The notes under the pieces were generated by a model. That model was not told where the DNA came from and did not search any database. It was given only the letters and a program-made list of their open reading frames with translations. A DNA stretch of 60,684 bases from an uncultured Kiritimatiellota bacterium. GTDB lineage: Bacteria; Verrucomicrobiota; Kiritimatiellia; RFP12; UBA1067. The stretch covers positions 1-60,684 of the forward strand of contig CAKTZA010000014.1 of assembly GCA_934635045.1 (NCBI GenBank). The letters run 5' to 3'. Position 1 is the first letter of the stretch; each line of letters starts with the position of its first letter. Of this stretch, positions 24,321 through 32,916 are shown piece after piece. The position numbers and the translations under genes were made by a program.

Positions 24321-27028
24321 GGCAGTTGTTGTCCGTCTGGCTCCTCGCGTCCTCGCTTTCCCTTTTCGCGGGGATTCCGCTTCCCGAGCATCCGCGTCCG
24401 GACTGGGAGCGCGCCGAATGGCTGAACTTGAACGGCGAATGGGAGTTCGGATTCACGAAGGGGGGGTACAATCAGACGATCGTCGTGCCGTTCGGCTGGG
24501 GCTCGCCTGCGAGCGGCGTGAAAAACCCGTCTTCGCAAGGCTCCGCCGTGGCAGGCGAAGGCGATACCGGTTACTACCGGAGGACGCTTGCCGTTCCGAA
24601 GGACTGGACGAGCGAGCGCATCTTCCTGATCGTCGGTGCGGCGGATTGGGAAACGGAGCTCCTTATCGACGGCCGATCCGTCGGGATCCACCGCGGCGGC
24701 TACACGCCGTTTGAGTTCGAGCTGACGGATCTTGTGGAGAAGGGGCGTCCCTTTGTCGCCGAATTTCGCTGCTGGGACGAATCGGCCGATGCGGCGGAGC
24801 GAAGCTGGCGTCTCTACGGCAAGCAGGGCTATGGCAATGTACGCGGCATCTGGCAGACGGTCTACCTTGAGGGACGCGGACGCGCGTACTTCGATTCGGT
24901 CCGCTTGGCGCCGTCCCTCCGCAACTCGTCCGTCACGGCGGACGTTCGCCTTGACGCGCCTGCGGCGTCGCCGCTTCATGCGACGCTGGAACTGGACGGG
25001 AAAACGGTCGACGTTCCGTTTGCACAGGGCGAAGTCGAGAAGTCGGTGGAGATTCCATTGGACAATCCGCATCCCTGGACGCTGGACGATCCCTATCTCT
25101 ACGACGTCAGGGCGCGGATGACGGGCGACTGCGTGAAGACCTATTTCGGGCTTCGCGATATCGGCATCGGGAGGAGTCCGAACGGCGACCCGTATGTGAC
25201 GCTGAACGGGAAGCCTGTCTATCTGCAGCTCTGCCTCGACCAGAGCTACTGTCCGGAGGGCTACTACACCTTCCCTTCGGACGACTACATGAGGAACGAG
25301 ATCCTGACGTCAAAGCGGCTGGGGCTCAACGGGAATCGCGTCCACATCAAGGTCGAGGTACCGCGCAAGCTCTATTGGGCGGACCGGCTCGGACTTCTGA
25401 TCATGGCGGACGTTCCGAACGCCTGGGGCGCGGTGTCAGACGAGATGTTCGAGGAGCACGAACGTTGCTTCAGGGGTATGCTGAAACGCGACTTCAATCA
25501 TCCGTCCGTCTTCTGCTGGGTGCTGTATAACGAGACGTGGGGACTCTTCACGGTTCCGTCCGCCCAGCCGAAGACCCCGGAGCAGGTGCCCGAGTCCGCC
25601 TACCGGCGTGTCGCCGCGGACTACCGTGCCGCGAAGGCGGCCGATCCGACGCGGCTTGTCGAGGACAACTCCCCGTGTCATCGCGACCATACGGTCTCGG
25701 ACCTCAATTCGTGGCACGGTTACTTTGCGGGCTTCATCTGGGAGTCGGTCGTCTCGAACGCCTGCGCGCAGACCTTCCCCGGGTCAACATGGAATTGCGT
25801 GAAGGGCTACAGGCAGGGCGATGCGCCGATGCTCAATTCGGAGTGCGGAAACGTCTGGGGCTACAAGGGCTCCACGGGCGACATTGACTGGTCGTGGGAT
25901 TACCATCTGATGATGAACGCGTTCCGCCGTCATCTCAAGTGCGCGGGGTGGCTCTATACGCAGCATCACGACGTCGTCAACGAGTGGACGGGATACGTAC
26001 GCGCTGACAGAACGGCAAAGGAAACGGGCTTCGGGGAGCTTTTCCCCGGGATGACGCTCGCCGATCTTCACGCGCCCGCGTTTATCGCGTTGGATCAGGA
26101 GCTTTGCCGTGTTTGCCGTCCGGGAGAAGTCCTGGCCGTTCCCGTGGACGTCTCCCTGGTGACGGGTCGCTATGCCGGGAAAAGGTTCAGCCTTGTGTAT
26201 GCGCTGCGCTATCTTGACGGGGAGGGGCGGACGGTGGAATCTCCGTCCGTGTCGGTGGAGCCGGAGAATGCCGTGCTCAAGCCATGGCAGTGCGGCCGGC
26301 TTGCCGAAATCCGGGCGAAGCTGCCGGAGGGACCGGCTTGCGGGACGCTCAATGTGACGCTCTTCGCAGACGGCGAGCCCATTGCCCGCAATTTTCAGTG
26401 CTTTTCCGTGAAGGGCGCAGCCGCCTCGCCTGTGCCGTCCGCGTCGAAGTGGAGCCTGAAGGAGTGGACGGCGATGGGCGGCGAGAAGCGCTGCGGCGCG
26501 GGCAGTGGATTCTTCGAGTATACGTTCGACAGGCCGGATGGGCCGGCTGTCTTCCGGGCCGAGCTGTCGACGAAACGGCTGAACGGCAAGGACGCGGGTG
26601 ACGACCTTAAGTTCAAGTCTGATATGGATTTTATGGTCGGTGGAGGGTCGTACGACCGATCAAAGAATCCGAACAGCTATCCAATGACATCGGTGGAGAA
26701 GTATTCTGGCAAGGTTAAGGTCTTTGCCAACGGCGTTCTGCTGAAGGCAGTGGTGTTGCCGGATGATCCGGCGGACAGTCGCGGCATTTTGTCCTGGCTC
26801 GCGCAGAAGCGAGCGCCGGGACGCGGCGAGCAGTCCCAGACGCTGGATGAGGCCGGAAGTTACGGATATCTTGTCGAGGCGAAGATCCCCGACATGGTCC
26901 CGGTTGGTGCAAGCGGGAAGATCACCATCAGGCTTGAAGTTGAAAAGACGGGTCTGGCGGTCTATGGCAAGGACGCCGGACGGTATCCGTTCGGTCCGCA
27001 TGTAACGGATGTGTCTGATGAGCGCTGA
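24317..27028 (+). CDS. GH2 family glycoside hydrolase (beta-galactosidase/glucuronidase type)
   Basis: This is a 903-residue secreted GH2 enzyme. A signal peptide ends near residue 20. The sugar-binding jellyroll (LNLNGEWEFGF, GYYRRTLAVPKDW, GGYTPFEFELTD) is followed by an immunoglobulin-like domain and a TIM barrel. The acid/base is Glu406 in WVLYNETWG, and the nucleophile is Glu509 in LNSECGNVWGY. Both catalytic residues are present. The C-terminal 250 residues are an extra domain. The exact sugar (galactose, glucuronate, mannose or arabinose) cannot be read from the sequence. The gene overlaps GH78 and the downstream transporter, so all three are translationally coupled. Confidence 0.9.
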   Translation: MRQLLSVWLLASSLSLFAGIPLPEHPRPDWERAEWLNLNGEWEFGFTKGGYNQTIVVPFGWGSPASGVKNPSSQGSAVAGEGDTGYYRRTLAVPKDWTSERIFLIVGAADWETELLIDGRSVGIHRGGYTPFEFELTDLVEKGRPFVAEFRCWDESADAAERSWRLYGKQGYGNVRGIWQTVYLEGRGRAYFDSVRLAPSLRNSSVTADVRLDAPAASPLHATLELDGKTVDVPFAQGEVEKSVEIPLDNPHPWTLDDPYLYDVRARMTGDCVKTYFGLRDIGIGRSPNGDPYVTLNGKPVYLQLCLDQSYCPEGYYTFPSDDYMRNEILTSKRLGLNGNRVHIKVEVPRKLYWADRLGLLIMADVPNAWGAVSDEMFEEHERCFRGMLKRDFNHPSVFCWVLYNETWGLFTVPSAQPKTPEQVPESAYRRVAADYRAAKAADPTRLVEDNSPCHRDHTVSDLNSWHGYFAGFIWESVVSNACAQTFPGSTWNCVKGYRQGDAPMLNSECGNVWGYKGSTGDIDWSWDYHLMMNAFRRHLKCAGWLYTQHHDVVNEWTGYVRADRTAKETGFGELFPGMTLADLHAPAFIALDQELCRVCRPGEVLAVPVDVSLVTGRYAGKRFSLVYALRYLDGEGRTVESPSVSVEPENAVLKPWQCGRLAEIRAKLPEGPACGTLNVTLFADGEPIARNFQCFSVKGAAASPVPSASKWSLKEWTAMGGEKRCGAGSGFFEYTFDRPDGPAVFRAELSTKRLNGKDAGDDLKFKSDMDFMVGGGSYDRSKNPNSYPMTSVEKYSGKVKVFANGVLLKAVVLPDDPADSRGILSWLAQKRAPGRGEQSQTLDEAGSYGYLVEAKIPDMVPVGASGKITIRLEVEKTGLAVYGKDAGRYPFGPHVTDVSDER

Positions 27029-28361
27029 AAACGACGGCCGAGTTTCAATCTGCGAGAAGATCTGCTACGCGATGGGGGATGCTGCGGCGAACATCGCCTG
27101 GCGCGGCGTCGCGGCATTTCTGTTCATCGTCTATACGGACGAATTCGGACTCAATCCGGCCGCTGTCGGCACGCTGATGTTGATTGCGCGATTCGGGGAC
27201 GGCGTTTCGGACATCGCCATGGGCATCGTCGCCGACCGGACGAAGACGCGGTATGGCAAGTACCGTCCGTGGATGCTCTGGAGCGCCTTGCCGCTTGGCG
27301 TGATGCTCTCGATGATGTTTACGTGCCCCGAGTCGCTTTCAATGACAGGGCGGCTTGTCTATGCCTATGTCACGTACATTGTCTTTACGCTCGTCTATAC
27401 GGCGCAGGGCATACCCTATGGCGCCCTGCTTTCGGTCATGAGCGCCGACGACAGGGAGCGTACGTCAATCGGCAGTTACAAGATGGTAGGTGCGTTCGCC
27501 GGCGGCATGGCCGTGCAGGGTCTTCTGATCGTGCTGAAGGAATATTTCCACTCCTACACGATTCCGATTTACATCCTCTCGGCTGTCCTTGTCGTGTTGA
27601 TGCCGATTACCTTCTTTGGGACGCGTGAACGCGTCGATCCGCCGAAGGAGCAGGAGAATGACCTTTGGGCTGATCTGAAGCAGCTTTTCGTGAATGTCCC
27701 GTGGATTGTCCTGCTGATCGTTTCGCTTCTCTACAACGTTTACAATTCCGTCAAGCAGGGGATCACAATCGTCTATTTCACTCATTATGTGAACCGCGAG
27801 CTCCTCTGCGCGACTTATATGACGGCATTGATGTCGGCCTCGGTCGTCGGGGCGGGCATCACTTCGCCACTGGCGCGGCGATTCGGCAAACGCAACCTCT
27901 TCGTCGGGGCGCTGGTCGTCTCGGGTGTCGTCAACTCGCTCCTGTGGTTCTGTGGGGCCTCGGATGTTTCGCTGATCTTTGCGCTGGGAATCGTATCGGA
28001 GCTTTTCGCGGCAATTTTCCCGACGTTGTGCTTCGTGATGCTCGGAGACGTGGCGGACTATTCCGAATGGGTGAACGGACGCCGGGCAACGGGTCTCATC
28101 TATTCGGCGACGTCTTTTGCGATGAAGTTCGGCGGCGGCATCGCCGGACTTATCATCGGCGTTGTTCTGGCACGATATGGGTATGACGGCAAGGTCGCCG
28201 AATCCATCCAGGGAGCACTTCCAGGAATCAAGATGCTGATGAGCTGGATCCCGGGTGTCCTTGCGGTGGGCACGGCCGTCATTATGACGCTCTACCCGAT
28301 CACGACTTCCAAGATGAATCAAATTACGGCCGAATTGACGGCAAGAAGAAACAAACAATGA
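27018..28361 (+). CDS. GPH-family sugar:cation symporter (MelB/XynB type)
   Basis: This is a 447-residue membrane protein of the glycoside-pentoside-hexuronide symporter family within the MFS, with about 12 hydrophobic segments. The signature after the second helix is DGVSDIAMGIVADRTKTRYG followed by KYRPWMLW. The N-terminal EKICYAMGDAAANIAW is also typical. It imports mono- or short oligosaccharides with H+ or Na+. It is the only sugar importer in the window, and no SusCD-like pair is present. I prefer ATG 27018, which overlaps the GH2 end by 11 bases. ATG 27009 is also possible; neither has a strong ribosome binding site. Confidence 0.9.
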   Translation: MSAENDGRVSICEKICYAMGDAAANIAWRGVAAFLFIVYTDEFGLNPAAVGTLMLIARFGDGVSDIAMGIVADRTKTRYGKYRPWMLWSALPLGVMLSMMFTCPESLSMTGRLVYAYVTYIVFTLVYTAQGIPYGALLSVMSADDRERTSIGSYKMVGAFAGGMAVQGLLIVLKEYFHSYTIPIYILSAVLVVLMPITFFGTRERVDPPKEQENDLWADLKQLFVNVPWIVLLIVSLLYNVYNSVKQGITIVYFTHYVNRELLCATYMTALMSASVVGAGITSPLARRFGKRNLFVGALVVSGVVNSLLWFCGASDVSLIFALGIVSELFAAIFPTLCFVMLGDVADYSEWVNGRRATGLIYSATSFAMKFGGGIAGLIIGVVLARYGYDGKVAESIQGALPGIKMLMSWIPGVLAVGTAVIMTLYPITTSKMNQITAELTARRNKQ

Positions 28362-29407
28362 AAACAAAGGCAATTATCTATGATGGCGTGGACCAGGTTC
28401 GTTTCGGGGACGTGACGCTTCCCGAGCTCGGTTCCAGGCAGATTCTCGCAAAGACGCTCTATACGTTCGTCTCGCCCGGCACGGAACTCCGCGTCCTCGC
28501 CGGACACTACGGTGCGGAGGGGAATTATCCGGTCGTTCCCGGATACGCGGCGATTTCGCGTGTTCTCGAGGTTGGCAAGGACGTGAAGGGTTTCAAGGTC
28601 GGAGATGTCATCTCCTGTCGCAACCCCGTGGGCTTCGCGGACTGCGGCAGCATGTGGGGCGGTGAGGCCGGCGCGCATGTCTACGCGACCGAAGGCGAGG
28701 ACACGCCGATCCTGATCCCGCAGGGACTTAAGGACGAGGAGTACTTGCCGTATGCGGCGGCTGAGGTCGCGGCGATCTCGCTTCGCGGCGTGGAGGCGGC
28801 CGATCCGAAGGAGGGGGAAACGGCCCTCGTGATCGGGCAGGGCATGATCGGACAGTTCTCCGCGATGTTCCTCAAGTTGCGCGGCGCGAAAGTCGTTGTG
28901 GCGGATATTGATCAAAATCGGCTGAACGAGTCGGTGAAGGCGGGTGTCTCGGAGTCCGTCAATCTGTCCGAGGCGGACGCGGCCGCGCGTGTGGCGAGGC
29001 TGGGCAACGGCGGCTATGACATTGTCGTCGAGGCGTCTGGCTCGATTCCGGGCGTGGAGCTTGCTTACAAGATGATCCGCCGCAAGCCGCAGAATTACTC
29101 CACGGAGTACAAGGTCGAGCCCATTCGCTTCTACGGGCACGACTGGCCGCGGCTCGTCATGCAGGCCAACTACATCAAGGAGATCGCAATCAATCCGTTC
29201 TCCTTCTTCAACGGGGAAGGCGTGACGATCCTGACGCCGGCTGACCGCGGCGTGGAGGAGCGTCAGCGCGTCGTCGAGTACGTGCGCGCCGGCAAGGTCG
29301 ACATGACGCCGTTCCTTGGAAACGTCGTCAAGTGCGAGGCGATGCCCGAGTACTATCGCAAGTTGCAAAAACGCGAAATCGTTTCGCTCATCGGAGACTG
29401 GAGGTAA
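28358..29407 (+). CDS. MDR-type (zinc-binding dehydrogenase-like) oxidoreductase
   Basis: This is a 349-residue medium-chain dehydrogenase/reductase. The GroES-like half contains SPGTELRVLAGHYG and VPGYAAISRVLEVG; the Rossmann half carries ALVIGQGMIGQFSAMFLK and VVADIDQNRL. The usual catalytic zinc cysteine is not evident; SPGTE stands in its place, as in subfamilies paired with Gfo/Idh/MocA enzymes. It has no signal peptide, so it acts in the cytoplasm. It overlaps the symporter by ATGA and is followed after 3 bases by a Gfo/Idh/MocA gene. The pair probably oxidises or epimerises an imported sugar. Confidence 0.85.
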   Translation: MKTKAIIYDGVDQVRFGDVTLPELGSRQILAKTLYTFVSPGTELRVLAGHYGAEGNYPVVPGYAAISRVLEVGKDVKGFKVGDVISCRNPVGFADCGSMWGGEAGAHVYATEGEDTPILIPQGLKDEEYLPYAAAEVAAISLRGVEAADPKEGETALVIGQGMIGQFSAMFLKLRGAKVVVADIDQNRLNESVKAGVSESVNLSEADAAARVARLGNGGYDIVVEASGSIPGVELAYKMIRRKPQNYSTEYKVEPIRFYGHDWPRLVMQANYIKEIAINPFSFFNGEGVTILTPADRGVEERQRVVEYVRAGKVDMTPFLGNVVKCEAMPEYYRKLQKREIVSLIGDWR

Positions 29408-29410
29408 GGG

Positions 29411-30424
29411 ATGAAGAAGCTGAAATGGGCCTGCATCGGCGTCGGGAAGTTCTCGAGCCTGCGCGGGGGCGTCAACGCGATCGCCTATGCGCACGCCGAG
29501 GCGCTGAAGCGTAACGCGGCGGCGTTCGAGCTGGTCGCGGGGGCGTCGCTGGAACATCAGAACCTCGACGACTTCGCGCGCGAATACCCGTGCCGGGGCT
29601 ACCTCGACATGAAGGATCTCTTCGCGCGGGAGAGGCCGGACGGCTGCACGATCTCCACCTGGGCGCCGGCGCGCGAGGAACACGTCCTCGCCGCGATCGA
29701 CGCGGGCGTGAAGAGCATCCTCATCGAGAAGCCGCTCGCGCTCACGATGGACGCCGCCGACCGCATGAAGGCGGCGGCGGACAAGGCGGGCGCGCGGCTC
29801 TTCGTCAACTTCCAGCGCCGCTACGGGCGGCCCTTCGAGCTGGCGAAGGCCGCCGTCCAGGGCGGCCGGCTCGGCGACATCGTCTCGATCGACCTCGCCC
29901 AGCCGTGCGCGAACGCGCTTGACTTCGGCCCGCATTTCGTCAACGCCGCGCTCTTCCTGCTCGGCAACCCCGCGCCGAAGGCGGTTCTCGCCGGGGCGCA
30001 GGGCCTTGCGAGCGTGCCGTGGCACGGCCTGAAGGTCGAGGCGCGCATGACCGCGACCGTGTATCTCGCCGACGGTGTGCGGCTCGACTACTCGGCGATG
30101 CCCGAGAACAGCTGGGACGCGCCGGTCATCCGCGTCAACGGCGCGAAGGGCTTCTGCGAGCTCTGGACGAACAAGCCGGCGGGCGCGAAGAGCGTCTTCC
30201 GCCTGGTGACGGCCGCCGGCGAGGAGAACCCCGAACTGGACGAGAACTTCCACCACGGCGACGCCGACCCGTACCTCTACTTCGAGCGGGCTTACGCCGA
30301 TCTCGCGCACGCGATCACGACGGGCGCGCCCTGCCGCCTCGACTTCGCCGACGGCTACGCGACGCAGAAGATCCTGCTCGCGATGTACGAGTCCGCGGAA
30401 AAGAATTGTCTCGTCGCGCTTTGA
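29411..30424 (+). CDS. cytoplasmic Gfo/Idh/MocA family oxidoreductase
   Basis: This is a 337-residue protein without a signal peptide. It starts KWACIGVGKFSSLRGGVNAI, a Rossmann motif; IEKPLALTMDAADRM is the family EKP motif with the catalytic lysine. The C-terminal domain contains LDFGPHFVNAALFLLG. It acts on cytoplasmic sugars or cyclitols with NAD(P). It lies 3 bases after the MDR gene, and in many bacteria these two enzyme types are paired or fused. Its third-position GC is visibly higher than that of its neighbours, which may reflect a separate origin. Confidence 0.88.
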   Translation: MKKLKWACIGVGKFSSLRGGVNAIAYAHAEALKRNAAAFELVAGASLEHQNLDDFAREYPCRGYLDMKDLFARERPDGCTISTWAPAREEHVLAAIDAGVKSILIEKPLALTMDAADRMKAAADKAGARLFVNFQRRYGRPFELAKAAVQGGRLGDIVSIDLAQPCANALDFGPHFVNAALFLLGNPAPKAVLAGAQGLASVPWHGLKVEARMTATVYLADGVRLDYSAMPENSWDAPVIRVNGAKGFCELWTNKPAGAKSVFRLVTAAGEENPELDENFHHGDADPYLYFERAYADLAHAITTGAPCRLDFADGYATQKILLAMYESAEKNCLVAL

Positions 30425-30439
30425 CACGGAGGAACGGGA

Positions 30440-32869
30440 ATGAAGTTTGGGCATTTTGATGATGCGAACCGCGAGTACGTCATCACCAATCCGCAGACGC
30501 CGTGGCCGTGGATCAACTACCTCGGCACGGAGGACTTCTTCTCGCTCGTCTCCAACACGGCGGGCGGCTACTCGTTCTTCCGGGACGCGAAGTTCCGGCG
30601 CATTACGCGCTACCGCTACAACGGCGTGCCGATGGATGCGGGCGGCATGTATTTCTACATCAAGGACGGCGAGACGGTCTGGAATCCCGGCTGGAAGCCG
30701 TGCAAGACCGAGCTCGACTCGTACGAGTGCCGACACGGCATGGGCTACACGCGCATCATGGGCGCGAAGAACGGACTGTCGGCATCGCTTCTGATGTTCG
30801 TTCCGCTCAAGACGCATGCGCAGGTCCTGAAGCTCACCTTGACGAATACGACGAAGAAACCGAAGAAGGCGAAACTCTTTTCGTTCGCCGAATGGTGTCT
30901 TTGGAATGCGTCAACGGACATGGAGAACTTTCAGCGCAACTTCTCCACAGGCGAGGTTGAGGTCGAGGGTTCGACGATCTATCACAAGACCGAGTACAAG
31001 GAGCGCCGTAACCACTATGCGTTTTACGGCGTCAACGCGAAGATCGCAGGATTCGACACCGATCGCGAGACGTTCCTCGGCCTTTACAACGGCTTTGACG
31101 ATCCGCAGGCGGTTCGTGCGGGCAAGTGTGCGAATTCCATTGCGCATGGCTGGAGCCCGATCGCGGCACATCAGCTGAATGTCTCGCTCAAGCCGGGCGA
31201 AAAGAGGGATTTTGTCTTTACGCTCGGTTACGTCGAACTGCCCGATGCCGAGAAGTGGCAGAGTAAGGGCGTGATCAACAAGAAGCCGGCGAAGGCGATC
31301 CTGAAGGCGTTCGATACGGCGAAGAAGGTCGAGCGTGCGTTTGCGGCGCTCAGGACCTATTGGGACGAATTGCTGTCGATCTACACGGTGAAGACCGGAA
31401 ACGCGAAGATCGACCGGATGGTCAACATCTGGAACCAGTACCAGTGCATGATTACGTTCAACATGTCGCGCTCTGCGTCGTTCTTCGAGAGCGGCATCGG
31501 CCGTGGCATGGGCTTCCGCGATTCGAACCAGGACCTCGTCGGATTCGTCCACCAGATTCCCGACCGCGCCCGTCAGCGCATCCTCGACATCGCGGCGACG
31601 CAGTTTCCGGATGGTGGGTGCTATCACCAGTACCAGCCGCTCACGAAGCGCGGCAACAACGACATCGGCGGTGGTTTCAACGACGACCCGATGTGGCTCA
31701 TCTTCGGCACGGTCGCCTACCTCAAGGAGACGGGCGACTTCACGATCCTCGACGAGTCCGTGCCGTTCGACAACGTGAAGGGCAGCGAGGTTCCGCTCTT
31801 CGAGCACCTTCGCGTCAGCTTCAACCACGTCATCCGCAACCTCGGACCGCACAAGTTGCCCCTGATCGGCCGCGCGGACTGGAACGACTGCCTCAACCTC
31901 AACTGCTTCTCGCACGATCCGAACGAGTCGTTCCAGACGACCGAGAACAGGGCAGAGGGCTCGAAGGCGGAGTCGCTGATGATCGCGGGGCTTTTCTGCG
32001 TCTGCGGAAAGGACTATGTAGCGCTCTGCAGGCGTCTCGGCAAGTCGGCCGAGGCCCGTCGCGCGGCGAAGGCCGTTGCGGAGATGGAGCGGTCCATTGA
32101 GAGGCACGGCTGGGACGGTGAATGGTATCTCCGTGCCTATGACTTCTTCGGACGCAAGGTCGGCTCGAAGCGGAACGAGGAGGGCAAGATCTTCATCGAG
32201 TCGCAGGGCTGGTGCGCGATGGCCGAGATCGGCAAGGCGAAGGGCCTGCCCGCGAAGGCGCTCGACTCGACGAAGAAACATCTCGAGTGCGAGCACGGCA
32301 TCGTCCTCAACCAGCCGGCGTTCACGCGCTACGTGGTCGAGTACGGCGAGATCTCGTCCTATCCCGCGGGCTACAAGGAGAACGCGGGCATCTTCTGCCA
32401 CAACAACCCGTGGATCATCATCGCCGAGGCGATTGCCGGCCGGGGCGACGATGCCTTTGCGCACTGGGCGAAGATCGCGCCGAGTTATACCGAGGACCGT
32501 TCGGAACTTCACAAGGTCGAGCCCTACGTCTATTCGCAGATGGTCGCCGGCAAGGATGCGGCGAAGCCCGGCGAGGGCAAGAACTCGTGGCTCACCGGCA
32601 CGGCGGCCTGGAACTGGTATGCGATCAGCGAGTACATTCTCGGCGTCAAACCCGACTACGATGCGCTTGTCATCGATCCCTGCGTTCCGAAGTCGTTGAA
32701 ACGGTTCACGGTCACGCGCCGTTTCCGCGGCGGGGAGTACGTCATTGCCGTGACGAACAGGCGCGGCGTCGGGCACGGCGTCGAGTCCGTGAAGATGGAT
32801 GGCGTTCTCCTGGCGGACAACCGTCTTCCGGTGCGACCCGGTCGCCATTGCGTCGAGGTCGTTCTGTGA
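30440..32869 (+). CDS. cbp: cellobiose phosphorylase, GH94
   Basis: This is an 809-residue cytoplasmic enzyme, essentially the full length of the family (about 811-822). It is closely similar throughout to known cellobiose phosphorylases: MKFGHFDDANREYVITNPQT at the start, GGYSFFRDAKFRRITRYRYN, SASFFESGIGRGMGFRDSNQ and HQYQPLTKRGNNDIGGGFND. The active-site GRADWNDCLN is at residues 477-486, with Asp483 the likely general acid. It splits cellobiose with phosphate into alpha-glucose 1-phosphate and glucose, saving ATP. No signal peptide is present, so its substrate must be imported, presumably by the GPH symporter. GGAGG lies upstream of the start. Confidence 0.95.
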   Translation: MKFGHFDDANREYVITNPQTPWPWINYLGTEDFFSLVSNTAGGYSFFRDAKFRRITRYRYNGVPMDAGGMYFYIKDGETVWNPGWKPCKTELDSYECRHGMGYTRIMGAKNGLSASLLMFVPLKTHAQVLKLTLTNTTKKPKKAKLFSFAEWCLWNASTDMENFQRNFSTGEVEVEGSTIYHKTEYKERRNHYAFYGVNAKIAGFDTDRETFLGLYNGFDDPQAVRAGKCANSIAHGWSPIAAHQLNVSLKPGEKRDFVFTLGYVELPDAEKWQSKGVINKKPAKAILKAFDTAKKVERAFAALRTYWDELLSIYTVKTGNAKIDRMVNIWNQYQCMITFNMSRSASFFESGIGRGMGFRDSNQDLVGFVHQIPDRARQRILDIAATQFPDGGCYHQYQPLTKRGNNDIGGGFNDDPMWLIFGTVAYLKETGDFTILDESVPFDNVKGSEVPLFEHLRVSFNHVIRNLGPHKLPLIGRADWNDCLNLNCFSHDPNESFQTTENRAEGSKAESLMIAGLFCVCGKDYVALCRRLGKSAEARRAAKAVAEMERSIERHGWDGEWYLRAYDFFGRKVGSKRNEEGKIFIESQGWCAMAEIGKAKGLPAKALDSTKKHLECEHGIVLNQPAFTRYVVEYGEISSYPAGYKENAGIFCHNNPWIIIAEAIAGRGDDAFAHWAKIAPSYTEDRSELHKVEPYVYSQMVAGKDAAKPGEGKNSWLTGTAAWNWYAISEYILGVKPDYDALVIDPCVPKSLKRFTVTRRFRGGEYVIAVTNRRGVGHGVESVKMDGVLLADNRLPVRPGRHCVEVVL

Positions 32870-32916
32870 GCCGCGTAAAAAGAGCAATTTCGTAATGAAG
32901 GAGTGAAGGAGGAAAG

